DNA of 64,000 nucleotides, from positions 10,367,631 through 10,431,630 of the forward strand of contig NC_061080.1 in assembly GCF_021917145.1 (NCBI RefSeq). The letters run 5' to 3'. The stretch comes from Hypomesus transpacificus. Its lineage: Eukaryota; Chordata; Actinopteri; Osmeriformes; Osmeridae. This document shows, in pieces, positions 51,439-62,793 of the stretch. The notes beneath the pieces are model-generated. The model made no database searches. It was not told where the DNA came from and saw only the letters and a list, made by a program, of their open reading frames with translations. Positions within the stretch are counted from its first letter, which is position 1. Every line of letters starts with the position of its first letter. Position numbers and translations under genes: made by a program.

Positions 51439-54400
51439 CTATGGTTTCTCTCCTGTGTGTATTGTCATGTGACGAACAAGATTACCTTTCTGAAAAAATT
51501 GTTTATTACATTGTGGACACTGAAACGGTTTCTCTCCTGTGTGTATTGTCATGTGACTAACAAGATTAAATCTCCAAGTAAATTGTTTGTTGCATTGTGG
51601 ACACTGAAAAGGTTTCTCTCCTGTGTGTGTTCTCATGTGACCAACTACAGTACTTTTGTGAGGAAATCGTTTGTTACATTGAGGACACTGAAAAGGTTTC
51701 TCTCCTGTGTGTGTTCTCATGTGACCATTAAGAGTACTTTTGTCAGCAAATCGTTTGTTACATTGTTGACACTGAAAAGGTTTCTCTCCTGTGTGTGTTC
51801 TCATGTGACTAACAAAATTTACTCTTTGAGCAAATAGTTTGTTACATTGTTGACACTGAAAAGGTTTGTCTCCTGTGTGTATTCTCATGTGACGAACAAT
51901 ACTTACTTTTTGAGCAAACAGTTTGTTACATTGTTGACACTGAAAAGGTTTCTCTCCTGTGTGTCTTCTCATGTGACTAACAAGAGTACTTTTGTGAGAA
52001 AATAGTCTGTTACATTGTTGACACTGAAAAGGTTTCTCTCCTGTGTGTGTTCTCATGTGAGTAACAAGATTACATTTCTTAGAAAATTGTTTGTTACAAT
52101 GTTTACACTGAAAAGGTTTCTCTCCTGTGTGTGTTCTCATGTGCAAAATAAAAGGAGATTCAGATATGAAAGTTTTGTTACATTGTTGACACTGATGTAT
52201 TGTTTTTCCTGTGTGACTTCCCTGTGGTCTATTGTACCTTGGAAGAGCCTCATTGTTTTGTGTTCTGTTCTGTAAAAGCATCACTCCTCCATGTTCCTCC
52301 TCCTCCTCCAGACTCAGAGCTGCAGGACAGTCTGCAGCTACAACAGAGAGGGGCTGAGAGTCACTGCCTGGTTCTGGTGCTGCATAGTTTTGTACATGAG
52401 GCTCTGCTTTGATTTGCTTCTCAGTTGTGTTGGTAGGTAGAGAGTTTTCTTCTCTGTTCTCCACTTTAACAGTTTGGTGAAGATGTGAACATTCAGAGGA
52501 GCCCTCCTGATCAGAATAATGTTCCACACTGAGAGAAGTGAATATGGAGTCTGTAGTTTCAGACTGCAGTCCTTGGAGCTGGTCTTTCTCCTGACTGGTC
52601 CACAGCTCCTGTTTCTCTTTTATCTGTGGGGGCTCTGTAAGAGAGAGCTGCTGCACATCTAGAGGAAAGAGAACAGTTTTATTAACCCACCATTACTTTG
52701 AAATCTTACATGTTTGACAACAAAAAATATGCCATTTACACCCAAACACTGTGAAATGGAAGGGATTAATCAAATGTATTTAGTCTTCTTTTTTAAGTCA
52801 CAGAGGACTTCACATATGGGCCTAGATTGGCACCTATAACCCACCTGATCTCTCAAGGAAGACAGGGAAAACATGTTAGAAACTTGGGGAGGAGCAGCTG
52901 GGTGAGGGCTCCCCTCCTCCAGAGACGGTTGGTGACAGAGATGCAGAGAAAGCTGGAGACAGTTAATTAAGTAAGTAAGTACTTAAGAGTTAAGTACTTA
53001 CTGTAAGTCGCTCTGGATAAGAGTGTCTGCTAAATGACTAAATGTAAGAGTGGAGAATATATGGTAGGGTCCACTTTCTGTGACTGTATTTACAGGGTTA
53101 GTCAGGGAACAGTCTGTATTTACAGGGTTAGTCAGGGAACAGTCTGCAGTGTTTCCCACATATAGTATAATTTGTGGCGGTGTGCCACAGAATTAACACC
53201 GGCCGGCACATACTGCGTTTCGTTATTTTAATTTTAACGCTATCTAAAACACGCGGCGTATTCGTTCAGCTGCATTTCCTTTCCCTGCTCTCCCACCGTC
53301 TCTCTGTCACTCACGCATCTCTCACATACACACACACACAGTCACAACGTCAGCACACGATAGCAACGACGCTATGCGATATCAGCGAGCCTTCAGCATT
53401 AGTACTGTAGCTAAAACTCTAGGAAAGTTTAGGCTACTTGTCGCTAGGTACCTACAACCATGTCTTAATCTGCTAGATAAGTGGGTTCGTCTTTGTTGTT
53501 TTGGTGAGCTGTCTCACGAGCCCTACTTACCCGACGTCATGGTGCCGACCAGCTAAATAGTTATTTAGCACTAGCGTTGCTACCTGCATATATGCAGAAA
53601 TTGTTTACAATATTTTCAAGTCCAACCAGTGCTGCTCAAGCAGAAAGACAGGGTCAGGGAAAGAAAGAGATAGATTTGTTAGGCACTTAAGAAAGATTAG
53701 GAGAGAAGGACAGCATCCAACATAATACATATTTATCAATAAATAAAAAGTGCTGTGTAACGAATTATACCCCCCCCCCCCCCCCCCAGTCAGACACAGG
53801 GCCACCCCCCCCCCCCCTATCACTGTAAACCCGACCTGAGTTAGTCTGAGTGATCATCTTCATCCTTTGATGAACCATCTCTATCCTCATGATGGTCTCT
53901 TCCAGGATAGGGAGGCCTCACAAAGTGATGTCATAATGTTACGGCCTTCACAGTCACCAGATCTCAGCTCATTCTAACACCCAGGTGATCATGTGACCCC
54001 CCCTCCTCGACAGCATAATTCTAGACACAGCAGAGTATAGTGCCGACCAGCTAAATAGTTATTTAGCACTAGCGTTGCTACCTGCATATATGCAGAAATT
54101 GTTTACAATATTTTCAAGTCCAACCAGTGCTGCTCAAGCAGAAAGACAGGGTCAGGGAAAGAAAGAGATAGATTTGTTAGGCACTTAAGAAAGATTAGGA
54201 GAGAAGGACAGCATCCAACATAATACATATTTATCAATAAATAAAAAGTGCTGTGTAACAAATTATACCCCCCCCCCCCCCCCCAGTCAGACACAGGGCC
54301 ACCCCCCCCCCTATCACTGTAAACCCGACCTGAGTTAGTCTGAGTGATCATCTTCATCCTTTGATGAACCATCTCTATCCTCATGATGGTCTCTTCCAGG

Positions 54401-57400
54401 ATAGGGAGGCCTCACAAAGTGATGTCATAATGTTACGGCCTTCACAGTCACCAGATCTCAGCTCATTCTAACACCCAGGTGATCATGTGACCCCCCCTCC
54501 TCGACAGCATAATTCTAGACACAGCAGAGTATAACATGAAGGTATGAATATCAGACCTATTCGTTGTAGCTTGATCTCAGGTTGAGTAAAAATATCCAAC
54601 AGCCGTTGTAGCTGCACGCTCTCTTCCTTGGAACGAGAGATTTCTTCCTGGTACCCTGCAAACGGTTTATCAACGGCCCAGTAAATCTTCAAAGTTGCTG
54701 TTGTCAGTATTTCACCAAAAAGTTCTCTCATCACATTTAATTGAGTTATTCTGGCGTTTAAAAACTTGGACTCTTCGGTAAATATAGGATCTGTAGTTTC
54801 AGACTGCAGTCCTTGGAGCAGCTCTTCCTCCTGACTGGTCCACAGCTCCTGTTCCTCTTTAATCTGTGGGGGCTCCAGGAGAGAGAGCTGCTGCACATCT
54901 AAGGGAAAGAGAACAGTTATATTTAGCCACCATTATTTTGGGATAGAAACCATTTTAACTGTGCAAGTCACCTTGTCACAGGTAGACTTATTGAGGACCC
55001 TACACTGTTTAGTGAGGGTGGTTTGGCGCATTCTACTTGAACTCCCCTCGCCGACCAACGCATGCTTCGCGTTGAGGTGGTATAGGTTACTTTAGGCTGG
55101 TATTGCTTCTGTGAAACGATAACATTCAGTCATTTAGCATTCAGTCATTTAGCAGACGCTCTTATCTAGAGCGATAACGTCTTCCCGCAGAGTGTGCATA
55201 TCACTTTGGTTTTATTGGATGTTGCATCTCAGTTTTTTTGGAACACAAACTTCTCATCCAGAAGTTGCAGATGAAAGGTGAAATTGTGGGTATATTACGT
55301 AAAATGCGTTAAACAAAAATAACGAATTAATCCTGTAATTTTATCATAACGCGTTAACACGTTATTTTTCACAGCCCTAAAAATTTGACATCTGGAAAAT
55401 AAAATACATTTAAGACATGTTGTCTCATAGTCTACTACGATATCCTTCTCCATAATATTCAAATCTCACTCAAACATACTTCAGATACTTTATCAACCAC
55501 AGATTGATCTTAATATTGAACAAGACAGTTTCTATTTTGTTGAACTCAGTCAGCTGCTGGCTTCTTTTGCGAGTCTTGTTAGTAGAGTCTTGTTAGTAGA
55601 GTCTTGTTAGTAGAGTCTTGTTAGACAAGACTTGTAGTCTTGTCTGCCATTTGTTACAGGAGCGCAGCTGCTGCTGAGGCTAAAGGCCGATCTATACTTC
55701 TCCAACTCCGTTACGGACAGACGCACGCACGGAGTCGGACGGATTGGTTGACTTTATACTACTCCGACGGCTCTGCGTGCTGAAAGCAATTCACCGCCAG
55801 AACAGTAGATGGCGCTGCACTGCGATGCTAGCTAGGTTATTGAAAAGTCGGAGCAAATGTACAAATTAGCCGTTTCATCAATAAAATAAGCACATTTTCA
55901 ACAACTACACTAACCGTTTTCTTTCGCCTCCCCTTTCGAATTCAGATTTCAAATTACTAGACAAAAAATGATATCCTGAAGAAAGTGGATTTTGAGGGGT
56001 ATAGCTCCATAGACCTCCATTCATTCTGCACTCACTCGTTAGCGCCCTCACATGGAACTGCAACCAGTTCAGAACCCGGAAGTTTCCCGAGAGTGGCAGT
56101 TCTCTCCATAGACATGGTTCTCTCTACAGAAGCAAAATCCAAATTTAGCGGAAGTACGTAGGAGGGCAGAGCCAGGTAGCTTAAGATGAGGATGCACGCG
56201 CAATTAGCTTGACTACTTAAATCTGACTTGAATTAGTAGGACTGCGTGAGCTGAAATTGTCCTTTATGGCACCGCTTTAGTAGCCTGATGTTGTCATACT
56301 CATAATTCTGGTCAGAATATGAGTCTGAGAACTCTCCGTTGGGCTTTGACTACAGGGCGTGTTTCAAACGAGCCTGGAAAACAAATGCCTCTTCGCTCAA
56401 TTGGATAGATCTACAACCAATCAGAGCAACAGAGTATGTGACGTAGCCTATGTTAAGCACCGCATAGTTGTTGTCAACAGAACTAAACTACAAGCAGACT
56501 TGAAGTATGCTTGAAGAATGAATACAAACGATTTTTGCCGGTGTTGTAAAATTAATTTAAGGGTAGGGAGAGTACTTGTTCACACGGTCAACCTTTTTGA
56601 GCGAAACAATAAAGGGCAATGCATATACGAACAAGTTCTCCGTTTAGGATTACAACTCCATCGGGGCCAGCTGATAAATTAAACTTTTACCGAATCCCGT
56701 AGGAAGGACGGCAAAAACATATTTTCCATTTACAAATGCCTTGATTGCGTCTCTCTGTTCCTCTTTCAAAATTAATGCGCTGTCGATGTCTTCTAAAACA
56801 GACTCGATGGCAGAATCATAACATCCCAGATCTCCAGCGGTAGCCATGTTTGTTCAAAACGAATTCAACTTAAACGCTCTTTTGTGACGTGGGTGATTAC
56901 GTTACTGTTGATCATCTGTCCATCATCCTATAAAGCCCGCCCGGCAATTTAATTGGTTCGCCCTGGTTTTCTGTAGTTGGTCCCCAATACGAGACCCTCC
57001 AGACCCAACTTCCCGACCAAATTTTTTTTGGGCGGGGAGAAGTTGGGCTGGCAGCCAGGCTACCGCTTTAGCCCCGCTTGACTAATTAAACTTATTCAAG
57101 TCTGGTTTAGGTTTAGATTTTTTGAGCGGCCTTTATGAAACAGGCCCCCGGGCCTTACGTTCTATACTGATCTGTTATTGTTTACGTTCCAAAAAAGGTC
57201 TTGGTGGGCAAACTTTTTGGCTCATGGGCTACATTGAACTTTTAAACCATAGACTATAAGGTAGTTATTTGGCGGTTGGTTGGACCAAGCCTTGGCCAAA
57301 AATATGTTGCGTTCTAACTGTCCACCCTACCTGTTCGGTGTATCTTGATCTCCGGCGGAGAAACAATGTCCAACAATCGTTTGAGCCGCGCGCTCTCCTC

Positions 57401-57523
57401 ATTGGAATTATATATTTCTTCTTGGAACTCAGCAAACGTTTTTTCAACGGCTGCAAAAATCTCCAAAGCTGCCGTTGATAGTCTCTCACGGACAAATCCT
57501 CTAAACAATTCTAGTTTTGACAT
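51439..57523 (-). CDS. C2H2 zinc-finger gene Z7, 9 fingers
   Basis: Exon 1 is 57523-57331 (MSKLELFRGFVRERLSTAAL...; 193 nt). The finger exon is 52658-51439. Joined in phase 1 they give 470 residues. The symmetric middle exon 54898-54557 would add 114 codons. The finger exon has VQQLSLTEPPQIKEKQELW, the acidic spacer (VKVENREENS, IKAEPHV) and nine C2H2 fingers, all with both Cys and both His. Predicted contact residues at helix positions -1, 2, 3 and 6 differ between fingers, for example Q,V,N,S in finger 5 and W,F,N,S in finger 8. Finger 5 is identical in DNA to finger 3 of Z2. A complete-looking gene, presumably a nuclear DNA-binding protein with unknown target. Confidence 0.85.
52795..53146. 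repeat. Intronic retroposon relic plus 30-bp minisatellite (Z7 unit)
   Basis: The relic is interrupted at 52970-53048 by a SINE tail piece (ACTGTAAGTCGCTCTGGATA AGAGTGTCTGC). Only two 30-bp units remain (53085-53146). Confidence 0.75.
53148..53541. mobile_element. Probable hAT-like insertion
   Basis: CAGTGTTTCCCACATATAG at 53148 is a typical hAT-type end and abruptly ends the minisatellite. The right end is not clear (CTATCACTG at 53818 is possible). CGTCAGCACACGATAGCAACGACG recurs at 12990-13016. No transposase. Confidence 0.4.
53542..54531. repeat. Tandem duplication, about 495-bp units
   Basis: Copy A (53542-54039) and copy B (54040-54531) share GTGCCGACCAGCTAAATAG through CTAGACACAGCAGAGTATA. 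Main differences are the lengths of two poly-C runs (53768-53790 and 53806-53818 in A, shorter in B) and a few substitutions. Confidence 0.9.
54557..54898 (-). CDS. Symmetric fused middle exon of Z7
   Basis: 342 nt, open, acceptor TTAG|ATGTGCAG, donor ATAG|GTCTGA. VQQLSLLEPPQIKEEQELW is followed by TDPIFTEESKFLNARITQLN and FGEILTTATLKIYWAVDKPF, then LLDIFTQPEIKLQRI. The internal MSQLN start of other copies is ITQLN here, so it cannot serve as an alternative start. Confidence 0.7.
55010..55380 (-). pseudogene. hAT remnant with BED-finger codons
   Basis: On the minus strand YHLNAKHALVG is readable near 55050-55080, as in the BED fragment at 43830. The right end reads AACACGTTATTTTTCACAGCCCTA. 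Part of an L2-like tail (CATTTAGCAGACGCTCTTATC) is inserted at 55133-55170. Confidence 0.55.
55381..56280. other. Intergenic, no recognised gene
   Basis: It contains four units of AGTCTTGTTAGTAGAG (55574-55625) and CTCCGTTACGGACAGACGCACG-type sequence near 55706, which resembles a transposon end. No coding frame of note. Confidence 0.4.
56518..56682 (+). pseudogene. Truncated Cys-rich protein of the transposon
   Basis: 54 codons from ATG: MNTNDFCRCCKINLRVGRVL, then VNLFERNNKGQCIYEQVLRL and GLQLH before running into sequence antisense to the helicase frame. FCRCC followed by NLFE and a GLQL segment resembles the start of a ZAD- or THAP-like zinc-binding domain. That likeness is tentative. The 3' part is deleted. 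Confidence 0.5.
56650..56847 (-). pseudogene. Truncated RecQ-like helicase start of the transposon
   Basis: 65 codons from ATG at 56847. DSAIESVLEDIDSALILKEE is followed by QRDAIKAFVNGKYVFAVLPT and GFGKSLIYQLAP. The Q-motif-like EEQRDAI and the Walker A PTGFGKS followed by LIYQL are the signature of RecQ-family helicase motif I. It ends a few codons later at the deletion junction, so no ATPase activity is possible. Confidence 0.7.
57331..57523 (-). CDS. Z7 exon 1
   Basis: 64 codons plus one base. MSKLELFRGFVRERLSTAAL, FAEFQEEIYNSNEESARLKR and LLDIVSPPEIKIHRT; donor CAG|GTAGGG. Confidence 0.85.
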
Positions 57524-58290
57524 TTTAGTGGAGTAAAAGGGATACTCTGCACAACGAGGTTAGCTATTAGCTAACCTGGGTCCTTCCTTAGTGTAAAAAA
57601 GTAGCGACGTCTAACTCCTGTCGGATGTGAACAACATCGAGGTTCTGTTTACTTCCTGGCAGGCTATACTTGGGAGGTGCATAGCTTCGTCGTTCACTGA
57701 ACCAACGCATTGTCAACAACTATCAGCTAATGTCCATAGATTTCAAACGGTGGAGTGTTGAAATGAGACAACCTCCATTTAAAAAAATCTGTCGTTCTTC
57801 CTGAGCCCGAGTTGTGTTTTCAGACAGTACAGTGTTACACCAATATTGGTCCGGGTATATCGTGACAGGGGCTTTTGGAGCCAGAAAGGGTTACGTTTAT
57901 TGTTTTTATTTGTAGTTATGGAATTTTGAATTTTTGGCTTTACAGGGGCCATCATTGAATATATTTCAAAGTAAAAGCTCCAATTTATATTTCATTAAAG
58001 TTAAATTAAAGTTACCAGATCGCCCAAAAATATGTAGGCTATCGCTTTTAAGTTATCAAAGCAACAGGCAACTAGAGCTTTTATGGCAAAATGTTGACCA
58101 ATTAGTAATCTGTCAGTTGTATTGAAATCTAAAGAACATATGAAAACATACTAATGGAACAACTCAATACTTGATGAATGTGATATGCTATTATGAAGTA
58201 GTTATAAAGCACTTTTCACATGTTTACCTTTCCCTTCTCTATTCTCAGAAGTTGATCAGTCTGATTAGATACCTGTTTCAGATGGGTATG
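57524..58290 (-). promoter_or_regulatory. Upstream block of Z7 exon 1
   Basis: As in other units, but the ETS-like ACTTCCGGG has become ACTTCCTGG (57650-57658). GTCGTTCACTGAACCAACGC, TTCAAACGGTGGAGTG and ATTGGTCCGGG are conserved, as is TTGACCAATTAGTAATCTGTC further upstream. Confidence 0.45.
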
Positions 58291-58294
58291 CTTT

Positions 58295-59270
58295 TCATAT
58301 CAGAATCAGAAAGGGTTTTAATTTCCATGAAAGTTTACACAGACAAGGAATTTACTGTGGCAGGAGGGTGCGTAAATTCAACATATTGGGGTAAATCTTA
58401 AATAAGTGGTGTAAGTTTAAACAAGTCTAACTATACTATACAAAAGGTGCAGAGACTAAAGGGACTACAATAAATAATTTGAATTAATGAAGTAAAAAAC
58501 AACTTGGTTGACCTATAGAAACGTTTTCCAAAACGTTTTTAAAACCTTTTGAAAACGTTTTTATTCAAAACTTAAAACCTTTAAAACCTTTTTTTCAAAA
58601 CATTTTATTGATAGATTTTTTTAATGAAGTACTTTTTCAACATTTCAAAAGATATTATTTTCCACCTTTCAAAACCTTTTTTCCACAGTGTAAGAAGAGG
58701 AGAACAGAGAAGCCTATAACAGAGTAGAGTAAAGCAGAGCAGAGTAAAATAGAGAACAGTAGTTTTTTACACTGAGAACACAGGGGGAACAGATTTCCCT
58801 GGAGGCCTGAAAAAAAGGTTTTGGAAGGTTGAAAAAGAAATTACAATAAAAAAGGTCATAAAAGGTTTAAATATGTACTGTACACATTATTGATGCAAAC
58901 CCATTTTTTAAAATAATTTATTTTCAACATTTCAAAACTTTTTGTAGAAAATATTTGTTAAATATTTGACATTAGTCTTTTACACTGAGAACACAGGGGG
59001 AACAGATTTCCCTGGAGGCCTGATGAAAGTGGTTCCCCCCTGTATATTACCGGTGGATGATTTTGTACGCAATACAGTTATGCTGGTGATTTTTGTCACT
59101 GTGATCATTACGTGTAACAAGTTTATTCAGTCTTTTACACTAAGAACACAGGGAAATATTTTCCTGTAGGCCTGAGGAAAATATCCCCCCCCTATAAATT
59201 ACAATCTGGACATTTATATAGCAAAGAGTGATGCTGTTGATGTATGTATATGTTCAGAATTTTTTTTTCA
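58295..59270. other. Unit border between Z7 and Z8
   Basis: It holds the repeat shared with 24616 (58295-58470), a T-rich array (58510-58700), and three copies of the ACACTGAGAACACAGGGGG / CCCTGGAGGCCTGA block (58770, 58985, 59137). No gene. Confidence 0.6.
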
Positions 59271-59478
59271 ACCTTTCGAAACCTTTTCGAAAATATCTAA
59301 AGTGGAAGGTAACGGTATCTAAGGTGGAAGGTGCTCCTTGCTTGGCACCAGCACATACAACAAGGGAGGAAGTAAAGCATATAAATACCCACTGGACAGG
59401 AAATCAATTCAAACTCGTATAATTTCTCAATAGATAAACCAAACTGGTCTACTGGCATAAAACATTACATCATTCACA

Positions 59479-60359
59479 CTATGGTTTCTCTCCTGTGTGT
59501 TTTCTCATGTGACCAACAATACTTTTTTTGTCAGCATATTGTTTGTCACATTGTTGACACTGAAAAGGTTTCTCTCCTGTGTGTGTTCTCATGTGACCAA
59601 CAACACTACCTTTGTGAGCAAATCGTTTGTTACATTGTGGACACTGGAAAGGTTTCTCTCCTGTGTGTGTTCTCATGTGACCAACAACACTACCTTTGTA
59701 AGCAAATCGTTTGTTACATTGTTGACAATGGAAAGGTTTCTCTCCTGAGTGTGTTCTCATGTGACCAACAAGATTACATTTCTGAGCAAATTGTTTGTTA
59801 CATTTTTGACACTGAAAAGGTTTCTTTCCTGTGTGTGTTCTCATGTGCATAATCAAAAAAGATTCAGATATAAAAGTTTTGTTACATTGTTGACACTGAT
59901 GTATTGTTTTTCCTGTGTGACTTCCCTGTGGTCTATTGTCCCTTGGAAGAGCCTCATTGTTTTGTGTTCTGTTCTGTAAAAGCAGCACTCCTCCATGTTC
60001 CTCCTCCTCCAAACTCTGAGCTGCAGGACAGTCTGGAGCTACAACAGAGAGGGGCTGAGAGTCACTGCCTGGTTCTGGTGCTGCATAGTCTTGTACATGA
60101 GGCTCTTCGTTGATTTGCTCCTCAGTTGTGTTGGTGGGTAGAGAGTCTCCTTCTCTGTCCTCCACTTTAACAGTCTGGACAAAATCTGAACATTTAGAGG
60201 AGCTCTCCAGATCAGAATAATGTTCCACACTGAGAGAAGTGAATATGGTGTCTGTAGTTTCAGACTGCAGTCCTTGGAGCTGGTCTTTCTCCTGACTGGT
60301 CCACAGTTCCTGTTCCTCTTTAATCTGTGGGGGCTCCGGGCGAGAGAGCTGCTGCACAT
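59479..60359 (-). CDS. C2H2 zinc-finger exon Z8, 5 fingers (copy A)
   Basis: The finger exon has acceptor CTAG|ATGTGCAG (exon start 60359) and 293 codons before the stop. VQQLSRPEPPQIKEEQELW, acidic spacer (VKVEDREGD, INEEPHV, where the usual IKAEP is lost), then five fingers with contact residues such as Q,C,N,G; Y,G,S,G; H,G,S,G; D,K,S,G. The last finger has Tyr for the core Phe. Between this exon and the upstream copy there is no separate exon 1, so a transcript would need the exon 1 or middle exon at 63-64 kb and would have to skip the Z9 finger exon. Spliced to a 193-nt exon 1 it would make 357 residues. Confidence 0.8.
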
Positions 60360-60489
60360 CTAGAGGAAAGAGAACAGTTATATTAACCCACCATTACTTT
60401 GCAATCTTACATGTTTGACAACAAAAAATATGCCATTTACACCCAAACACTGTGAAATGGAAGGGATTAATCAAATGTAATTAGTCTTC

Positions 60490-60990
60490 TTTTTTAAGTC
60501 AAAGAGGGCTTCACATATGGGCCTAGATTGGCACCTGTAACCCACCTGAACTCTCAAGGAAGACAAAGAAAACATGTTAGAAACCTGGGGAGGAGCAGCT
60601 GGGAGAGGGCTCCCCTCCTCCAGAGACGGTTGGTGACAGAGATGCAGAAAAGGCTGGAGATAATTAAGTAAGAGTGGAGAACATGTGGTAGGGTCCACCT
60701 TCTGTGATTCCAACATGGAAGGAACGGTTTGGCTTATGGAGGCTAAGATGTTAACCACCTTGGTCTAGGAGCGGTCTGTATTTACAGGGTTAGTCAGGGA
60801 ACAGTCTTTTTTTACAGCGTTAGTCAGGGAACAGTCTGTGTTTACAGGGTTAGTCAGGGAACAGTCTGTATTCACAGGGTTAGTCAGGGAACAGTCTATA
60901 TTTACAGGGTTAGTCAGGGAACAGTTTGTATTTACAGGGTTAGTCAGGGAACAGTCTGTATTCACAGGGTTAGTAAGGGAACAGTCTGTG
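60490..60990. repeat. Retroposon relic plus 30-bp minisatellite (copy A)
   Basis: Relic 60500-60670, then seven or eight 30-bp units (60775-60990), with individual variants such as TTTTTTTACAGCGTTAG. Confidence 0.85.
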
Positions 60991-61248
60991 TCTCAGCTCA
61001 ACACCCAAGTGATCATGTGACCCCCATCCTAGACACAGCAACCTTTCGAAACCTTTTCGAAAATATCTAAAGTGGAAGGTAACGGTATCTAAGGTGGAAG
61101 GTGCTCCTTGCTTGGCACCAGCACATACAACAAGGGAGGAAGTAAAGCATATAAATACCCACTGGACAGGAAATCAATTCAAACTCGTATAATTTCTCAA
61201 TAGATAAACCAAACTGGTCTACTGGCATAAAACATTACATCATTCACA

Positions 61249-62129
61249 CTATGGTTTCTCTCCTGTGTGTTTTCTCATGTGACCAACAATACTTTTTTTG
61301 TCAGCATATTGTTTGTCACATTGTTGACACTGAAAAGGTTTCTCTCCTGTGTGTGTTCTCATGTGACCAACAACACTACCTTTGTGAGCAAATCGTTTGT
61401 TACATTGTGGACACTGGAAAGGTTTCTCTCCTGTGTGTGTTCTCATGTGACCAACAACACTACCTTTGTAAGCAAATCGTTTGTTACATTGTTGACAATG
61501 GAAAGGTTTCTCTCCTGAGTGTGTTCTCATGTGACCAACAAGATTACATTTCTGAGCAAATTGTTTGTTACATTTTTGACACTGAAAAGGTTTCTTTCCT
61601 GTGTGTGTTCTCATGTGCATAATCAAAAAAGATTCAGATATAAAAGTTTTGTTACATTGTTGACACTGATGTATTGTTTTTCCTGTGTGACTTCCCTGTG
61701 GTCTATTGTCCCTTGGAAGAGCCTCATTGTTTTGTGTTCTGTTCTGTAAAAGCAGCACTCCTCCATGTTCCTCCTCCTCCAAACTCTGAGCTGCAGGACA
61801 GTCTGGAGCTACAACAGAGAGGGGCTGAGAGTCACTGCCTGGTTCTGGTGCTGCATAGTCTTGTACATGAGGCTCTTCGTTGATTTGCTCCTCAGTTGTG
61901 TTGGTGGGTAGAGAGTCTCCTTCTCTGTCCTCCACTTTAACAGTCTGGACAAAATCTGAACATTTAGAGGAGCTCTCCAGATCAGAATAATGTTCCACAC
62001 TGAGAGAAGTGAATATGGTGTCTGTAGTTTCAGACTGCAGTCCTTGGAGCTGGTCTTTCTCCTGACTGGTCCACAGTTCCTGTTCCTCTTTAATCTGTGG
62101 GGGCTCCGGGCGAGAGAGCTGCTGCACAT
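61249..62129 (-). CDS. C2H2 zinc-finger exon Z9, 5 fingers (copy B)
   Basis: Same sequence as Z8. This copy is the nearest to the middle exon (63318-62977) and exon 1 (ends 63828), so it is the more likely to be expressed: 193 + 881 nt gives 357 residues without, and 471 with, the middle exon. Confidence 0.8.
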
Positions 62130-62259
62130 CTAGAGGAAAGAGAACAGTTATATTAACCCACCATTACTTTGCAATCTTACATGTTTGACAACAAAAAATA
62201 TGCCATTTACACCCAAACACTGTGAAATGGAAGGGATTAATCAAATGTAATTAGTCTTC

Positions 62260-62760
62260 TTTTTTAAGTCAAAGAGGGCTTCACATATGGGCCTAGATTG
62301 GCACCTGTAACCCACCTGAACTCTCAAGGAAGACAAAGAAAACATGTTAGAAACCTGGGGAGGAGCAGCTGGGAGAGGGCTCCCCTCCTCCAGAGACGGT
62401 TGGTGACAGAGATGCAGAAAAGGCTGGAGATAATTAAGTAAGAGTGGAGAACATGTGGTAGGGTCCACCTTCTGTGATTCCAACATGGAAGGAACGGTTT
62501 GGCTTATGGAGGCTAAGATGTTAACCACCTTGGTCTAGGAGCGGTCTGTATTTACAGGGTTAGTCAGGGAACAGTCTTTTTTTACAGCGTTAGTCAGGGA
62601 ACAGTCTGTGTTTACAGGGTTAGTCAGGGAACAGTCTGTATTCACAGGGTTAGTCAGGGAACAGTCTATATTTACAGGGTTAGTCAGGGAACAGTTTGTA
62701 TTTACAGGGTTAGTCAGGGAACAGTCTGTATTCACAGGGTTAGTAAGGGAACAGTCTGTG
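62260..62760. repeat. Retroposon relic plus 30-bp minisatellite (copy B)
   Basis: Identical to 60490-60990. Confidence 0.85.
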
Positions 62761-62793
62761 TCTCAGCTCAACACCCAAGTGATCATGTGACCC

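Larger units (their letters stand above)
56281..57062. mobile_element. 782-bp transposon, 9-bp duplication, two convergent truncated genes
   Basis: Flanked by CCGCTTTAG (56272-56280, 57063-57071). Ends TAGCCTGATGTTGTC and, inverted, TAGCCTGGCTGCCAGCC, as in the 381-bp copy at 10746. From the left end a Cys-rich frame opens on + (56518), and from the right end a RecQ-like helicase frame opens on - (56847). They meet near 56660, where a large internal deletion must have removed the rest of both. The 9-bp duplication points to a Mutator-like transposase, but no transposase is present. Confidence 0.85.
59271..61040. repeat. Segmental tandem duplication, copy A (1770 bp)
   Basis: 59271-61040 and 61041-62810 appear identical through 3' block, finger exon, intron, retroposon relic and minisatellite. 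The seam is ...GACACAGCA|ACCTTTCGAAACC, with only CA shared at the breakpoint. Confidence 0.95.
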
